From the NCBI RefSeq assembly GCF_011089895.1, contig NZ_JAANAT010000003.1, positions 682,001 through 746,000 of the forward strand: a DNA stretch of 64,000 nucleotides, read 5' to 3'. Made by a program: the position numbers and the translations under genes. Positions 28,393-36,207 of this stretch are shown in pieces (within the stretch, counting starts at the first letter, position 1; the number at the start of each line of letters is the position of its first letter). The stretch comes from Mucilaginibacter inviolabilis (GTDB taxonomy: Bacteria > Bacteroidota > Bacteroidia > Sphingobacteriales > Sphingobacteriaceae). Below the pieces are notes generated by a model that did not search any database, was not told the DNA's origin, and saw nothing but the letters and a program-made list of their open reading frames with translations.

Positions 28393-29490
28393 ATGGCAAC
28401 TAATAATGTAAAGCAAATACATAGTTTCGGACAAAGCATCTGGCTTGATTTTATTGATCGGGAGATCATGGCATCCGGAAAGTTAAAAAAACTGATCGAT
28501 GAAGATGGTGTTAGAGGCGTAACCTCAAACCCGGCCATTTTTGAAAAAGCCATCACCAGCAGCTCCGACTATGATAACGATATTGTTGAGCTGTCAAAAA
28601 CCACTGACGACAATGAGCAGCTGTTTTTTGGTTTGGCCGTAAAAGACATTCAGCAGGCAACCGATTTGTTTAAAGGTATCTACACCGAATCAAACAAAGT
28701 TGATGGTTACGTAAGTTTAGAAGTTTCTCCGTTTTTAGCTTTGGATACCGAAGGTACCGCTAAGCAAGCAGAAGAGCTTTGGAAAAAAGTTGACCGTAAC
28801 AACGTAATGATCAAAATTCCGGGAACACAACCTGGTTTAGCGGCTATCAGACAGTCAATCGCTAAAGGCATCAACATCAACGTAACCTTATTATTTGGTT
28901 TAGAGCGTTATGAAGCCGTTACCGAAGCCTACATTTCTGGTTTAGAAGATCATTTGGCCGCAGGTCACGAGATTGCTCATATTTCATCAGTAGCCAGTTT
29001 CTTCCTGAGCCGTATCGACGTGATCGTTGATCCGCTGTTGGAAGCTAAAGGCGAAAAAGACCTGGTTGGCGAAGTTGCTATCGCGTCAGCAAAAAAAGCA
29101 TACGAAATTTACAAAAGAGTGTTCAGCTCCGAAAGGTGGAAAAAACTGGCAGCCAAAGGCGCTCAGCCACAACGCCTGCTTTGGGCAAGTACCGGCAGCA
29201 AAAACCCTGCTTTTAAAGACACCAAATATGTGGAGGCCCTGATCGGTCCGGATACTGTGGATACCGTTCCATTGGAAACTGTTGACGCTTTCCGCGATCA
29301 TGGTATTGCCGCCAACACTTTAGAAGCCGGTTTAGATAAAGCTACCGAAGTTTTAGCTAAACTGCCAAGCTTAGGTATCGATCTTGCCGCTATCACCCAG
29401 CAACTGGAAGATGAAGGCATCGAGAAATTCAACAAGCCATTCGAAAAATTATTGAACGCTATCGAGGAGCAAAAAAGCAAAGTAAGCTAA
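28393..29490 (+). CDS. tal: transaldolase
   Basis: Transaldolase moves a three-carbon dihydroxyacetone unit between sugar phosphates. GVTSNPAIFEKAI near residue 42 is the family start signature, and the Schiff-base lysine lies in NVMIKIPGT near residue 140. At 365 residues it is the longer type found in actinobacteria, cyanobacteria and Bacteroidota. It is followed after seven bases by the HAD phosphatase gene on the same strand, so the two are likely co-translated. All core features of the TIM barrel appear intact. Confidence 0.95.
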   Translation: MATNNVKQIHSFGQSIWLDFIDREIMASGKLKKLIDEDGVRGVTSNPAIFEKAITSSSDYDNDIVELSKTTDDNEQLFFGLAVKDIQQATDLFKGIYTESNKVDGYVSLEVSPFLALDTEGTAKQAEELWKKVDRNNVMIKIPGTQPGLAAIRQSIAKGININVTLLFGLERYEAVTEAYISGLEDHLAAGHEIAHISSVASFFLSRIDVIVDPLLEAKGEKDLVGEVAIASAKKAYEIYKRVFSSERWKKLAAKGAQPQRLLWASTGSKNPAFKDTKYVEALIGPDTVDTVPLETVDAFRDHGIAANTLEAGLDKATEVLAKLPSLGIDLAAITQQLEDEGIEKFNKPFEKLLNAIEEQKSKVS

Positions 29491-29497
29491 TTGCACC

Positions 29498-30124
29498 ATG
29501 GAAGCAGCAAATATTAAAATCCTCTTTTTTGACGTTGGTGGCATTTTGCTCACCAACGGCTGGGGGCGCGATTCGCGTAAGCTGGCCTGCGAAAAATTCG
29601 GGCTCGATCATGCCGAAGTGAATGAGCTGCACAACTTTGTATTCAACGTATATGAAATTGGCAGCATCACGCTCGACGAATACCTGGATACGGTAATTTT
29701 TAATCATCCGCGCGATTTTGTTCGTGAGGATTTTAAAGAGTTCATGTTTTCCCAGTCGGTTGTACTGGGCGATACACTGGCCTGGTTGAAAGAGTGGAAA
29801 AAAGACTGCGGTTTCCGCATCATTTCGCTCAATAACGAAGGCAAGGAACTGAACGATTACCGGGTTAAGAAATTCAAGCTGCATGAGTGCTTTGATGCTT
29901 TTGTATCATCGTGCGAAGTTAAAATGCGCAAACCCGATCCGGGTATCTGGCAGTTGGCCATGGGTATTGCCCAGGCTTCCCCGCAGCAATGTGTGTATTT
30001 TGACGATCGTATCATGTTTGTGAACACGGCCCAGAAATTGGGTATCCGTGCGTTCCAGCACACCGATTTCGAGACCACCAAGAAAATATTAGAAGATCTG
30101 AAGAAAGAGAACGGCGTTCATTAG
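29498..30124 (+). CDS. HAD-superfamily hydrolase
   Basis: This 208-residue HAD enzyme has the motif FFDVGGILL (nucleophile Asp12), ISLNNEG as motif II, KPDPGIW with the motif III Lys, and YFDDR as the acidic motif IV. It probably dephosphorylates a sugar phosphate or a damaged metabolite of the pathway, an inference from its place between tal and gnd. The last codons GTT CAT TAG coincide with the word of the octamer array starting at 30116, so the array overlaps the stop codon and codes for the final two residues. This suggests the C-terminus was redefined by the repeat. Confidence 0.9.
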   Translation: MEAANIKILFFDVGGILLTNGWGRDSRKLACEKFGLDHAEVNELHNFVFNVYEIGSITLDEYLDTVIFNHPRDFVREDFKEFMFSQSVVLGDTLAWLKEWKKDCGFRIISLNNEGKELNDYRVKKFKLHECFDAFVSSCEVKMRKPDPGIWQLAMGIAQASPQQCVYFDDRIMFVNTAQKLGIRAFQHTDFETTKKILEDLKKENGVH

Positions 30125-30260
30125 TTCACTGGTTCATTAGTTCATTGGTCTTTTCCAGTGAGCAATATTATTAATAAAGTATTCACTAATAAACCAGTGA
30201 ACTAATGAACCAACAAGCTAACTAATGAACCAATGAACAAGTGAACCAATAAACAAACAA
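30116..30260. repeat. TTAGTTCA octamer array with inverted arms, between the HAD gene and gnd
   Basis: The left arm (30116-30150) has 8-mers such as TTAGTTCA and CTGGTTCA. The right arm (30181-30260) has the complementary words ACTAATGA and ACCAATGA in tandem and runs up to the ATG of gnd at 30262. The left arm contains the HAD stop codon. A 30-base AT-rich loop lies between. Both arms are imperfect. Confidence 0.88.
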
Positions 30261-30261
30261 A

Positions 30262-31686
30262 ATGAGCGCAACAGACAATAAATATGCTTTCGGTATGATA
30301 GGCCTGGGTGTTATGGGCCGCAGCTTGCTGCTAAACATGGCCGACCACGGTTTTGCAGTAGCCGGACATGATAAAGATACCACCAAAGTAGCATCACTGA
30401 ACGAAGAAGCCGGCGATCGTGCCGCTAAAGGTTTTAGCGATGTAAAAGAATTTATCCAGAGTTTAACCACGCCACGTGCCATCATGATGCTGGTGCCGGC
30501 CGGTAAAATTGTGGATAGCGTAATTGAAGAACTGACTCCGCTATTGGAGAAAGGCGATATCCTGATCGATGGCGGTAACTCGCACTTTACCGATACCAAC
30601 CGTCGTGTAGAAGAACTGGAAGCCATTGGCCTGCATTTCTTTGGCATGGGTGTTTCTGGTGGCGAAGAAGGCGCGCGTCGTGGCCCGAGCATGATGCCGG
30701 GTGGCGATAAAGATGCCTACAACGTAATGAAGCCTATTTTTGAGGCCATTGCCGCCAAAGTTGATGGTGTACCTTGCGTAACCTACATTGGTCCGGGTGC
30801 ATCTGGTCACTTTGTTAAAATGGTGCACAACGGTATCGAGTATGGTATTATGCAGCTGATTGCTGAAACCTACGAGATCCTGAAAAAAGGTTTGAAACTG
30901 GATAACGACGAGATTGGTAAAATTTTTGCCGAGTGGAACGAAGGTCGTCTGCAGTCATTCCTGCTGGATATCACCAAGGATATTTTCAAATTCAAAGCAC
31001 CGGGTACCGATCATTTATTATTAGATGATATTAAAGACGAGGCCCGTGCCAAAGGTACCGGTAAATGGACATCGCAAGTGGCTATGGACCTGCAGGCACC
31101 TATCCCTACGGTAGACACCGCGGTAGCCATGCGCGATCTGTCGAAATACAAACAACTGCGTGAAAAAGCAGCTTCACTGTACGCTAAAGACCCAATTGTA
31201 TTGGATGCCGATAAAGCCGAGCTGGTAGCTGCATTGGAGCAGGCGTTCTATTTCACCATGATCATCAGCTACGCACAGGGCATGCATTTGCTGTCGAACG
31301 CATCAGCAGAGTATAACTATGACCTGCACCTGGGCGAAATCGCCAAGATCTGGAGAGGCGGCTGTATTATCCGTTCAAAATTCCTGAACGATATTTTCAA
31401 AGCTTACGAAAAAGATGCCAAACTGGAACACCTGCTGCTGGATTCAAACGTACAGTCGATTGTAGAAAGCGTGGTACCAGGCATCAGAAAAGTATTGTCA
31501 AAAACTATTGCTGCCGGGGTAGCTGCACCAGCCTACGCCGCATCGTTAAGTTACTTCGACGCTTTCCGCAGTGCAAGAATGCCATCCAACCTGATCCAGG
31601 CTCAGCGCGACTATTTCGGCGCGCATACTTACGAGCTGATCGGCAAAGAAGGCACCTTCCATACACAATGGTCGCCAGAAGATTAG
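30262..31686 (+). CDS. gnd: 6-phosphogluconate dehydrogenase (decarboxylating)
   Basis: Gnd converts 6-phosphogluconate to ribulose-5-phosphate, CO2 and NADPH. The nucleotide-binding GLGVMGRSLLLNMADHG is near residue 12. IDGGNSHFTDT, the signature GVSGGEEGARRGPSMMPGG near residue 130, and the catalytic VKMVHNGIEYG with Lys follow. The all-alpha C-terminal domain completes 474 residues, the standard length. Its TAG stop (31684-31686) lies inside the left arm of heptamer array W2. It follows the octamer array whose last word touches its start codon. Confidence 0.96.
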   Translation: MSATDNKYAFGMIGLGVMGRSLLLNMADHGFAVAGHDKDTTKVASLNEEAGDRAAKGFSDVKEFIQSLTTPRAIMMLVPAGKIVDSVIEELTPLLEKGDILIDGGNSHFTDTNRRVEELEAIGLHFFGMGVSGGEEGARRGPSMMPGGDKDAYNVMKPIFEAIAAKVDGVPCVTYIGPGASGHFVKMVHNGIEYGIMQLIAETYEILKKGLKLDNDEIGKIFAEWNEGRLQSFLLDITKDIFKFKAPGTDHLLLDDIKDEARAKGTGKWTSQVAMDLQAPIPTVDTAVAMRDLSKYKQLREKAASLYAKDPIVLDADKAELVAALEQAFYFTMIISYAQGMHLLSNASAEYNYDLHLGEIAKIWRGGCIIRSKFLNDIFKAYEKDAKLEHLLLDSNVQSIVESVVPGIRKVLSKTIAAGVAAPAYAASLSYFDAFRSARMPSNLIQAQRDYFGAHTYELIGKEGTFHTQWSPED

Positions 31687-31778
31687 TATCAAGTAGCTAG
31701 TATCAAGTATCAAGATTTTTCATGTGCTATCAATGCCGTTTTTAGTCTTGATACTTGATACTAGCTACTTGATACTAG
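31683..31778. repeat. AGTATCA heptamer stem-loop, copy W2 (after gnd)
   Basis: Left arm 31683-31715 and right arm 31746-31778 are exact complements over 32 bases, with only a 30-base loop. The left arm matches that of W1 except for one base (AGCTAG versus AGTTAG). The gnd stop codon is formed by the first TAG of the arm. The loop differs in sequence from W1. Confidence 0.94.
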
Positions 31779-31800
31779 CTAAATACTAATGAATAAAGAG

Positions 31801-32218
31801 AGTTAATATCAGGTATCAGAACAGGAATGCATAATTTCAAGGAACTGAAAGTATGGAAAGCAGGAATCGAAATATCGAAAATTGTATTTCAATTATGCAA
31901 AGCTTTACCTGCCGAAGAGAAATATGGATTAATTTCCCAAATGATACGATCGGCTATTTCAATACCTTCTAATATTGCAGAAGGTTGCGGAAGAAGATCT
32001 GATAAAGAGCTGTACCACTTTTTAAGTATAGCATTAGGATCTTCCTTTGAATTGGAAACGCAATTGATTATTGCTAAAGAGTTTAATTATATAAGCCAGG
32101 AAAAGCTGGATGAAACCAGCACAATAATTACAGAGATACAAAAAATGGTATATGGCTTGCAAAAAAGCCTCACCACCTAAAAAAATCTTGATACTTGATA
32201 CTAACTACTTGATACTAA
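31801..32218. repeat. AGTATCA arms enclosing the four-helix-bundle gene, copy W3
   Basis: A degraded left arm (31801-31820, with words TATCAGG and TATCAGA) stands seven bases before the gene start. The intact right arm at 32186-32218 follows five bases after its stop and is identical to the complement of the W1 left arm over 33 bases. The unit therefore resembles W1 and W2 with a gene in place of the loop. Confidence 0.75.
31827..32180 (+). CDS. four-helix-bundle protein, 23S rRNA intervening-sequence (S23/IVP) family
   Basis: The 117-residue product is all alpha-helical and matches the IVP family by MHNFKELKVWKAGIEISK, the loop SIPSNIAEGCGRRS at about 48-61, and FELETQLIIA near 75. Family knowledge: such ORFs sit in stem-loop intervening sequences of 23S rRNA in Leptospira, Coxiella and others, and the structure is a pentameric four-helix bundle related to the Avd accessory protein of diversity-generating retroelements. 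No 23S rRNA is here; the gene instead lies in the zwf spacer between AGTATCA arms. Function is not known. It has probably been inserted into an otherwise conserved pathway operon. Confidence 0.93.
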   Translation: MHNFKELKVWKAGIEISKIVFQLCKALPAEEKYGLISQMIRSAISIPSNIAEGCGRRSDKELYHFLSIALGSSFELETQLIIAKEFNYISQEKLDETSTIITEIQKMVYGLQKSLTT

Positions 32219-32229
32219 GAAAAAACAAA

Positions 32230-33747
32230 ATGAGCACACAAACTAAATCAGATCCTACTATATTCATCATTTTTGGTGGCACGGGGGATTTAAATTCACG
32301 GAAAATTGCGCCGGCCCTGTATAATCTATTTTTAGATGGATGGCTGCCAAAACAATATTCCATTATAGGAACCGGTCGTACCAAACTGACTGACGAGCAA
32401 TTCCGCGAGAACTTGCATAACGATATCAATCAGTTTTCGCGCAGCGGTAAAGTTGACGAGAAAAAATGGGCCGACTTTGTAAAAAACATCTATTACCAGG
32501 TATCAGATGCCAACGATTTTGAAACTTATAAAGAGTTTGGCAAGCGTATCGAAAAACATAACGCAGATTGGAAAGTTAAAGCCAACGTTATATTTTACCT
32601 GGCTGTAGCACCAAACTTCTTCCCGATCATCGCCTCGAACATATCAAAAGCCAAACTGGCCGACGATAAGAAACGCGTACGTATCATCATCGAGAAACCA
32701 TTTGGTCACGATCTGGAAACCGCCAAAGAGCTAAACAAGCTATTGTCTGGTATTTTTGACGAGTCACAGATCTATCGTATTGATCATTACCTGGGTAAAG
32801 AAACCGTTCAGAATATTATGGCTTTCCGCTTTGCCAACTCCATTATGGAGCCACTCTGGAACCGTAATTATATTGAGCACGTACAGATCTCGGTTACCGA
32901 GCAACTGGGTGTGGAAGAACGGGGCGACTATTACGACGGATCTGGCGCTATGCGCGACATGATCCAGAATCACTTATTGCAGCTGCTTTGCCACATAGCC
33001 ATGGAACCACCGGTAAGCTTTAGCGCCGACGAAGTGCGCGACCGCAAGGTTGACGTATTGAAAGCCATGCGCAAATTTGGTCCGGAAGATGTACGTAATT
33101 CGGCCGTTAGGGGTCAGTACGGCAGCGGCTGGATGAAAGGTAAAGAAGTACCGGGCTATCGCGAAGAGCCAAAAGTTAATCCGGAATCAAACACCGAAAC
33201 TTTTGCCGCTATCAAATTCTTTATTGATAACTGGCGCTGGCAAGGTGTGCCGTTTTACCTGCGTACAGGTAAACGTATGCACCAGTCGTCATCGGTTATT
33301 ACCATTCAGTTTAAGGATGTTCCTCACCTGATATTCCCTACCGAAGCCGCCGAAAGCTGGCAGCAAAACAGGCTCATCATCAGCATACAGCCCGAAATGA
33401 GCATTCGTTTGCAGGTACAGGCCAAGCGCCCGGGTATTGACATGGTGCTGAACGCCGTGGATATGGTGTTTGATTACAAAGGCACCTATACCAACCAGGC
33501 ACCAGAAGCTTATGAAACGCTGATACTGGATACCATGCTGGGCGATCAAACCCTGTTTATGCGTGGCGACCAGGTAGAGGCCGCATGGGAACTGGTAATG
33601 CCGATCCTGAGCACCTGGCAAAATAAAAAGAGCCTGAATTTCCCTAACTATTCTGCTGATTCATGGGGACCGGAAGCCGCCGAAGCACTCATTGCCCGCG
33701 ACGGATTTACCTGGTTCACCCTGCCGGTAAATGGGAAAAAAAGTTAA
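32230..33747 (+). CDS. zwf: glucose-6-phosphate 1-dehydrogenase
   Basis: Zwf oxidises glucose-6-phosphate to 6-phosphogluconolactone and makes NADPH. The Rossmann motif FGGTGDLNSRKI is near residue 15, and the substrate-binding and catalytic RIDHYLGKETVQN is near 180. The C-terminal domain is complete at 505 residues. ATG at 32230 is chosen; the longer reading starts within the four-helix-bundle gene and passes through the repeat arm. It is the second oxidative enzyme of the operon, with gnd upstream and pgl downstream. Confidence 0.97.
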   Translation: MSTQTKSDPTIFIIFGGTGDLNSRKIAPALYNLFLDGWLPKQYSIIGTGRTKLTDEQFRENLHNDINQFSRSGKVDEKKWADFVKNIYYQVSDANDFETYKEFGKRIEKHNADWKVKANVIFYLAVAPNFFPIIASNISKAKLADDKKRVRIIIEKPFGHDLETAKELNKLLSGIFDESQIYRIDHYLGKETVQNIMAFRFANSIMEPLWNRNYIEHVQISVTEQLGVEERGDYYDGSGAMRDMIQNHLLQLLCHIAMEPPVSFSADEVRDRKVDVLKAMRKFGPEDVRNSAVRGQYGSGWMKGKEVPGYREEPKVNPESNTETFAAIKFFIDNWRWQGVPFYLRTGKRMHQSSSVITIQFKDVPHLIFPTEAAESWQQNRLIISIQPEMSIRLQVQAKRPGIDMVLNAVDMVFDYKGTYTNQAPEAYETLILDTMLGDQTLFMRGDQVEAAWELVMPILSTWQNKKSLNFPNYSADSWGPEAAEALIARDGFTWFTLPVNGKKS

Positions 33748-33764
33748 TAAGTAATTAGGGCTGC

Positions 33765-33897
33765 GTTGTTCGAAGTCTCTGACTTCGGACGACTATGTTT
33801 GTAGTCTTCAGACTACATGATAATAAGAGATAAGGAGTTATGCCTGTAGTTGCAAACTACAGGCATAATCGTTCGAAGTCATAGGCTTCGAACAGCG
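33765..33897. repeat. composite palindromic element C
   Basis: The outer arms are about 27 bases long: left near 33766-33790 (GTTCGAAG...GACTTCGGAC) and right near 33869-33895 (GTTCGAAG...GGCTTCGAAC), complementary with a few mismatches. Each arm forms its own hairpin. Inside are GTAGTC-TTCA-GACTAC (33801-33816) and a 27-base hairpin of ATGCCTGTAG and CTACAGGCAT (33840-33866). It lies in the 259-base zwf-pgl spacer. Confidence 0.85.
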
Positions 33898-33972
33898 AAG
33901 AAGAAATAATAATGAGAGTGATAAGTTTGAGGGTTAGTTTTGTGTTTTATTAAAGGAAAGCATACAGAACGG

Positions 33973-34006
33973 ACTACTCACAACTCTCTACTCACAACTC
34001 ACTACT
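33973..34006. repeat. CTACTCA heptamer array, single arm, before pgl
   Basis: Four complete 7-mers (CTACTCA and CAACTCT variants alternating) plus a final CTACT run directly into the pgl ATG at 34007. A convincing inverted partner is not seen; a G-rich stretch at 33910-33935 could be a degraded one. Confidence 0.8.
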
Positions 34007-34738
34007 ATGAAATTAAATGTTTTTAATACTGCTGATGAGGTACTAACCGGGTTGGCAGATTATTTTATTAAGATAGGTAACGAGTCCATCACCGAAAGAG
34101 GTAAGTTTACCGTGGCTTTATCTGGCGGGAGCTCGCCAAAAAAACTGTATGAGCTGCTGGCTTCTACCTCCTATGCCGACCAGCTGGACTGGGAAAAAGT
34201 ATTTTTCTTTTTTGGCGATGAGCGTAATGTACCGCAGGATCATAAAGACAGCAATTACCTGATGGCTAAAAAGGCACTGTTTGAGCCTTTACTGATTAGT
34301 CCGGCGAATGTATTTGCTGTTGATACCACCTTTGAACCGGCTGAAGCCGCCGCCAAATACTGGAACCTGATCAGCACGTTCTTTGATGAGGATGAACCAA
34401 GCTTTGACCTGGTATTGTTAGGTTTAGGAGATAACTCGCACACTGCTTCCCTATTTCCACATACACCGGTATTACATGATACCAAACCAGGCGTAAAAGA
34501 AGTTTGGCTGGAAGATCAGCAGGTATGGCGCATTACGCTGAATGCCCCGCTCATCAACGAAGGGCGTTATATCGCGTTCCTGGTTTATGGCGAAGGTAAA
34601 GCTATCGCGGTACACCATGTACTGGAAGATGACGAGGATATTGAAGAATATCCAGCGCAGCTGATCGATTCTATCGCCGGTGAAACCCTATGGTTCCTAG
34701 ACGAAGCCGCTGCCGCTGATCTGGAAGAGCAGGAATAA
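34007..34738 (+). CDS. pgl: 6-phosphogluconolactonase
   Basis: Pgl hydrolyses 6-phosphogluconolactone, the product of Zwf. VALSGGSSPKKLYELL near residue 35 (phosphate-binding), FFGDERNVP near 70, and LLGLGDNSHTASLFP near 140 are the DevB/NagB-family landmarks. The 243 residues are normal. The ATG directly follows a heptamer array without a recognisable Shine-Dalgarno. This is the last gene of the pentose phosphate operon; a terminator hairpin follows at 34793. Confidence 0.94.
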   Translation: MKLNVFNTADEVLTGLADYFIKIGNESITERGKFTVALSGGSSPKKLYELLASTSYADQLDWEKVFFFFGDERNVPQDHKDSNYLMAKKALFEPLLISPANVFAVDTTFEPAEAAAKYWNLISTFFDEDEPSFDLVLLGLGDNSHTASLFPHTPVLHDTKPGVKEVWLEDQQVWRITLNAPLINEGRYIAFLVYGEGKAIAVHHVLEDDEDIEEYPAQLIDSIAGETLWFLDEAAAADLEEQE

Positions 34739-34792
34739 TATCTGAACCCTGATTTTAGGACTAGACGATTTTTCTGATAAAAGAATACTGTA

Positions 34793-34820
34793 GAGACGCA
34801 TATTATGCGTCTCTTTTTTT
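34793..34820 (+). terminator. terminator formed by a GAGACGCAT repeat copy
   Basis: GAGACGCATA and TATGCGTCTC pair around one base and are followed by seven Ts. The stem is a copy of the dispersed hairpin at 20-40, here acting as a likely terminator of the pentose phosphate operon. Confidence 0.8.
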
Positions 34821-34849
34821 GTGGGATAATACAGCGCCTGTCGTCTTAC

Positions 34850-34953
34850 TTGCGCTCGTTTGCAACGAGTGCTTATTGTGGTTAGGCGATTGCATCGCCC
34901 TTGCGTTTTAAACGCAAACCCATGTTAAGCACTCGTTGCAAACGATCGCAAGA
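34850..34953. repeat. composite palindromic element D
   Basis: The outer arms (CTTGCGCTCGTTTGCAACGA from 34851, and its near-perfect complement ending CAAACGATCGCAAG at 34953) span about 27 bases with one mismatch. Inside are GGCGAT-TGC-ATCGCC and GCGTTT-T-AAACGC-like hairpins. A right-hand half copy is at 23965-24025. The remaining part of 34739-35239 is AT-rich, with repeated GTTAAAA words near 35110-35200, and shows no gene. Confidence 0.85.
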
Positions 34954-35239
34954 TCGCAAGATCGAATTGATCCGGAAAAAGCAACAGCCCGTGCGATTCC
35001 TTCCCTCGGGAAGGGGAGGAAGGGGTTTCGCAAACAGGTAAGTCCTTCTCATGCGGTGATCTCTAAAATATCCTGACCCTATTACAAACTCATCAATAAC
35101 TAACTAAAACTGTGTTAAAATTTGTTAAAAAGTGTTAAAATGGCCTTTTTTGAATGAGTTTTAGAGATAAAATGGCTCAAAAAATGTTAAAATTTGTTAA
35201 AATACAAGGTCAAAATGACCTTTTGTAGACAATGCTGAT

Positions 35240-35269
35240 TTGTGCCTGTGTTTGAATTTTGTAACTTTG
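35240..35269 (+). promoter_or_regulatory. consensus promoter of the AraC-type gene
   Basis: TTG (35240-35242), exactly 19 bases, then TAACTTTG (35262-35269) match the Bacteroidota sigma consensus fully. The expected transcription start falls on or next to the ATG at 35273, so the mRNA may be leaderless. The overlapping TTTGAATTTTGTAAC (35251-35265) recurs at 36434-36448 before the SDR operon. Confidence 0.8.
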
Positions 35270-35272
35270 GAT

Positions 35273-36172
35273 ATGGCAACAGAAACACTCGAAGATTTTT
35301 ACCTCAATAAATTTGACTGGCTGCCCAATAACCTGCAGCAAAACATCGGTCACTTTAACGTTTTCAGGATTGAGGACTGTATTGGCCCTAATGCCAAGCC
35401 GGTTACCTATAGCCGCAGGAGCTTTTATAAGGTGAGCCTGATGCGCGGCGATAATATTATTCACTATGCCGATAAAAGCATTACGCTGTCTGGTACTTCG
35501 CTGATGTTTTTTAGTCCGCATGTGCCTTATACCTTTGAACATATGTCTGATGACCGTACAGGGTTCTTCTGCATCTTCACCGAAGCTTTCTTTACCGAGC
35601 GTTTCCGGGGTGGTTTAAGCGAACTGCCGATGTTTGCCCTGGGCGCCAAGCCGGTATATAATTTAAATGATGATCAGGACCGTTATGTGACCGGATTGTT
35701 TACCAAGATGCTGGATGAAATAGGTTCCGATTACGATTTTAAATATGATCTGATCCGCAATTATGTGACAGAAATGGCTTACTATGCCCTTAAAACACAG
35801 CCGTCAGAAAATGTGTATAAGCACGCGGATGCCAAAAGCCGCATCACCTCGATATTTACAGAGCTGCTGGAACGTCAGTTCCCGATAGAGAACCCTGCGC
35901 AGCGGTTTTCCCTGCGTTCGGCTAATGATTTTGCTCAGCGTTTGTCGGTACACGTTAATCACCTCAATCGTGCCATCCGCGAAACCACCGGCAGAACCAC
36001 AACCGATCACATAGCCGATCGTTTGCTGAGCGAAGCCAAATCGCTCCTCAAGCACACCGATTGGAATATATCAGAAATAGGTTACTGTCTGGGCTTTGAA
36101 GAGCCTACACATTTCAATAACTTTTTCAAGAAACAAACGCAGCTTACGCCATCGTCATTCAGGAATATTTAA
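35273..36172 (+). CDS. AraC-family transcriptional regulator
   Basis: This 299-residue protein has a cupin-like N-terminal sensor domain (GDNIIHYADKSITLSGTSLMFF) and a C-terminal double helix-turn-helix at about residues 195-297 with NDFAQRLSVHVNHLNRAIRE and the closing signature ISEIGYCLGFEEPTHFNNFF. ATG at 35273 fits the domain and lies directly after the promoter; the earlier in-frame ATG falls upstream of the -7 box. It is followed in the same direction by two SDR genes, which it probably regulates, since a shared 15-base motif lies before both transcription units. The inducer is unknown. Confidence 0.92.
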   Translation: MATETLEDFYLNKFDWLPNNLQQNIGHFNVFRIEDCIGPNAKPVTYSRRSFYKVSLMRGDNIIHYADKSITLSGTSLMFFSPHVPYTFEHMSDDRTGFFCIFTEAFFTERFRGGLSELPMFALGAKPVYNLNDDQDRYVTGLFTKMLDEIGSDYDFKYDLIRNYVTEMAYYALKTQPSENVYKHADAKSRITSIFTELLERQFPIENPAQRFSLRSANDFAQRLSVHVNHLNRAIRETTGRTTTDHIADRLLSEAKSLLKHTDWNISEIGYCLGFEEPTHFNNFFKKQTQLTPSSFRNI

Positions 36173-36207
36173 TTCCCAATGCGGTCGAAGGGCTCGCTTT
36201 TAACCCA

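Noticed and set aside
27140..32218. CRISPR array
   Set aside because: Units are seven bases without spacers, arms are inverted to each other, and no cas gene is in the window.
31801..32218. Diversity-generating retroelement (Avd-like protein with arrays as template and variable repeats)
   Set aside because: No reverse transcriptase, no template repeat with adenine-specific changes and no variable lectin gene are visible.
34961..35230. Replication or integration site in the AT-rich spacer with GTTAAAA words
   Set aside because: Repeats of GTTAAAATTTG type are low complexity; no DnaA boxes, att pair or tRNA gene are seen.
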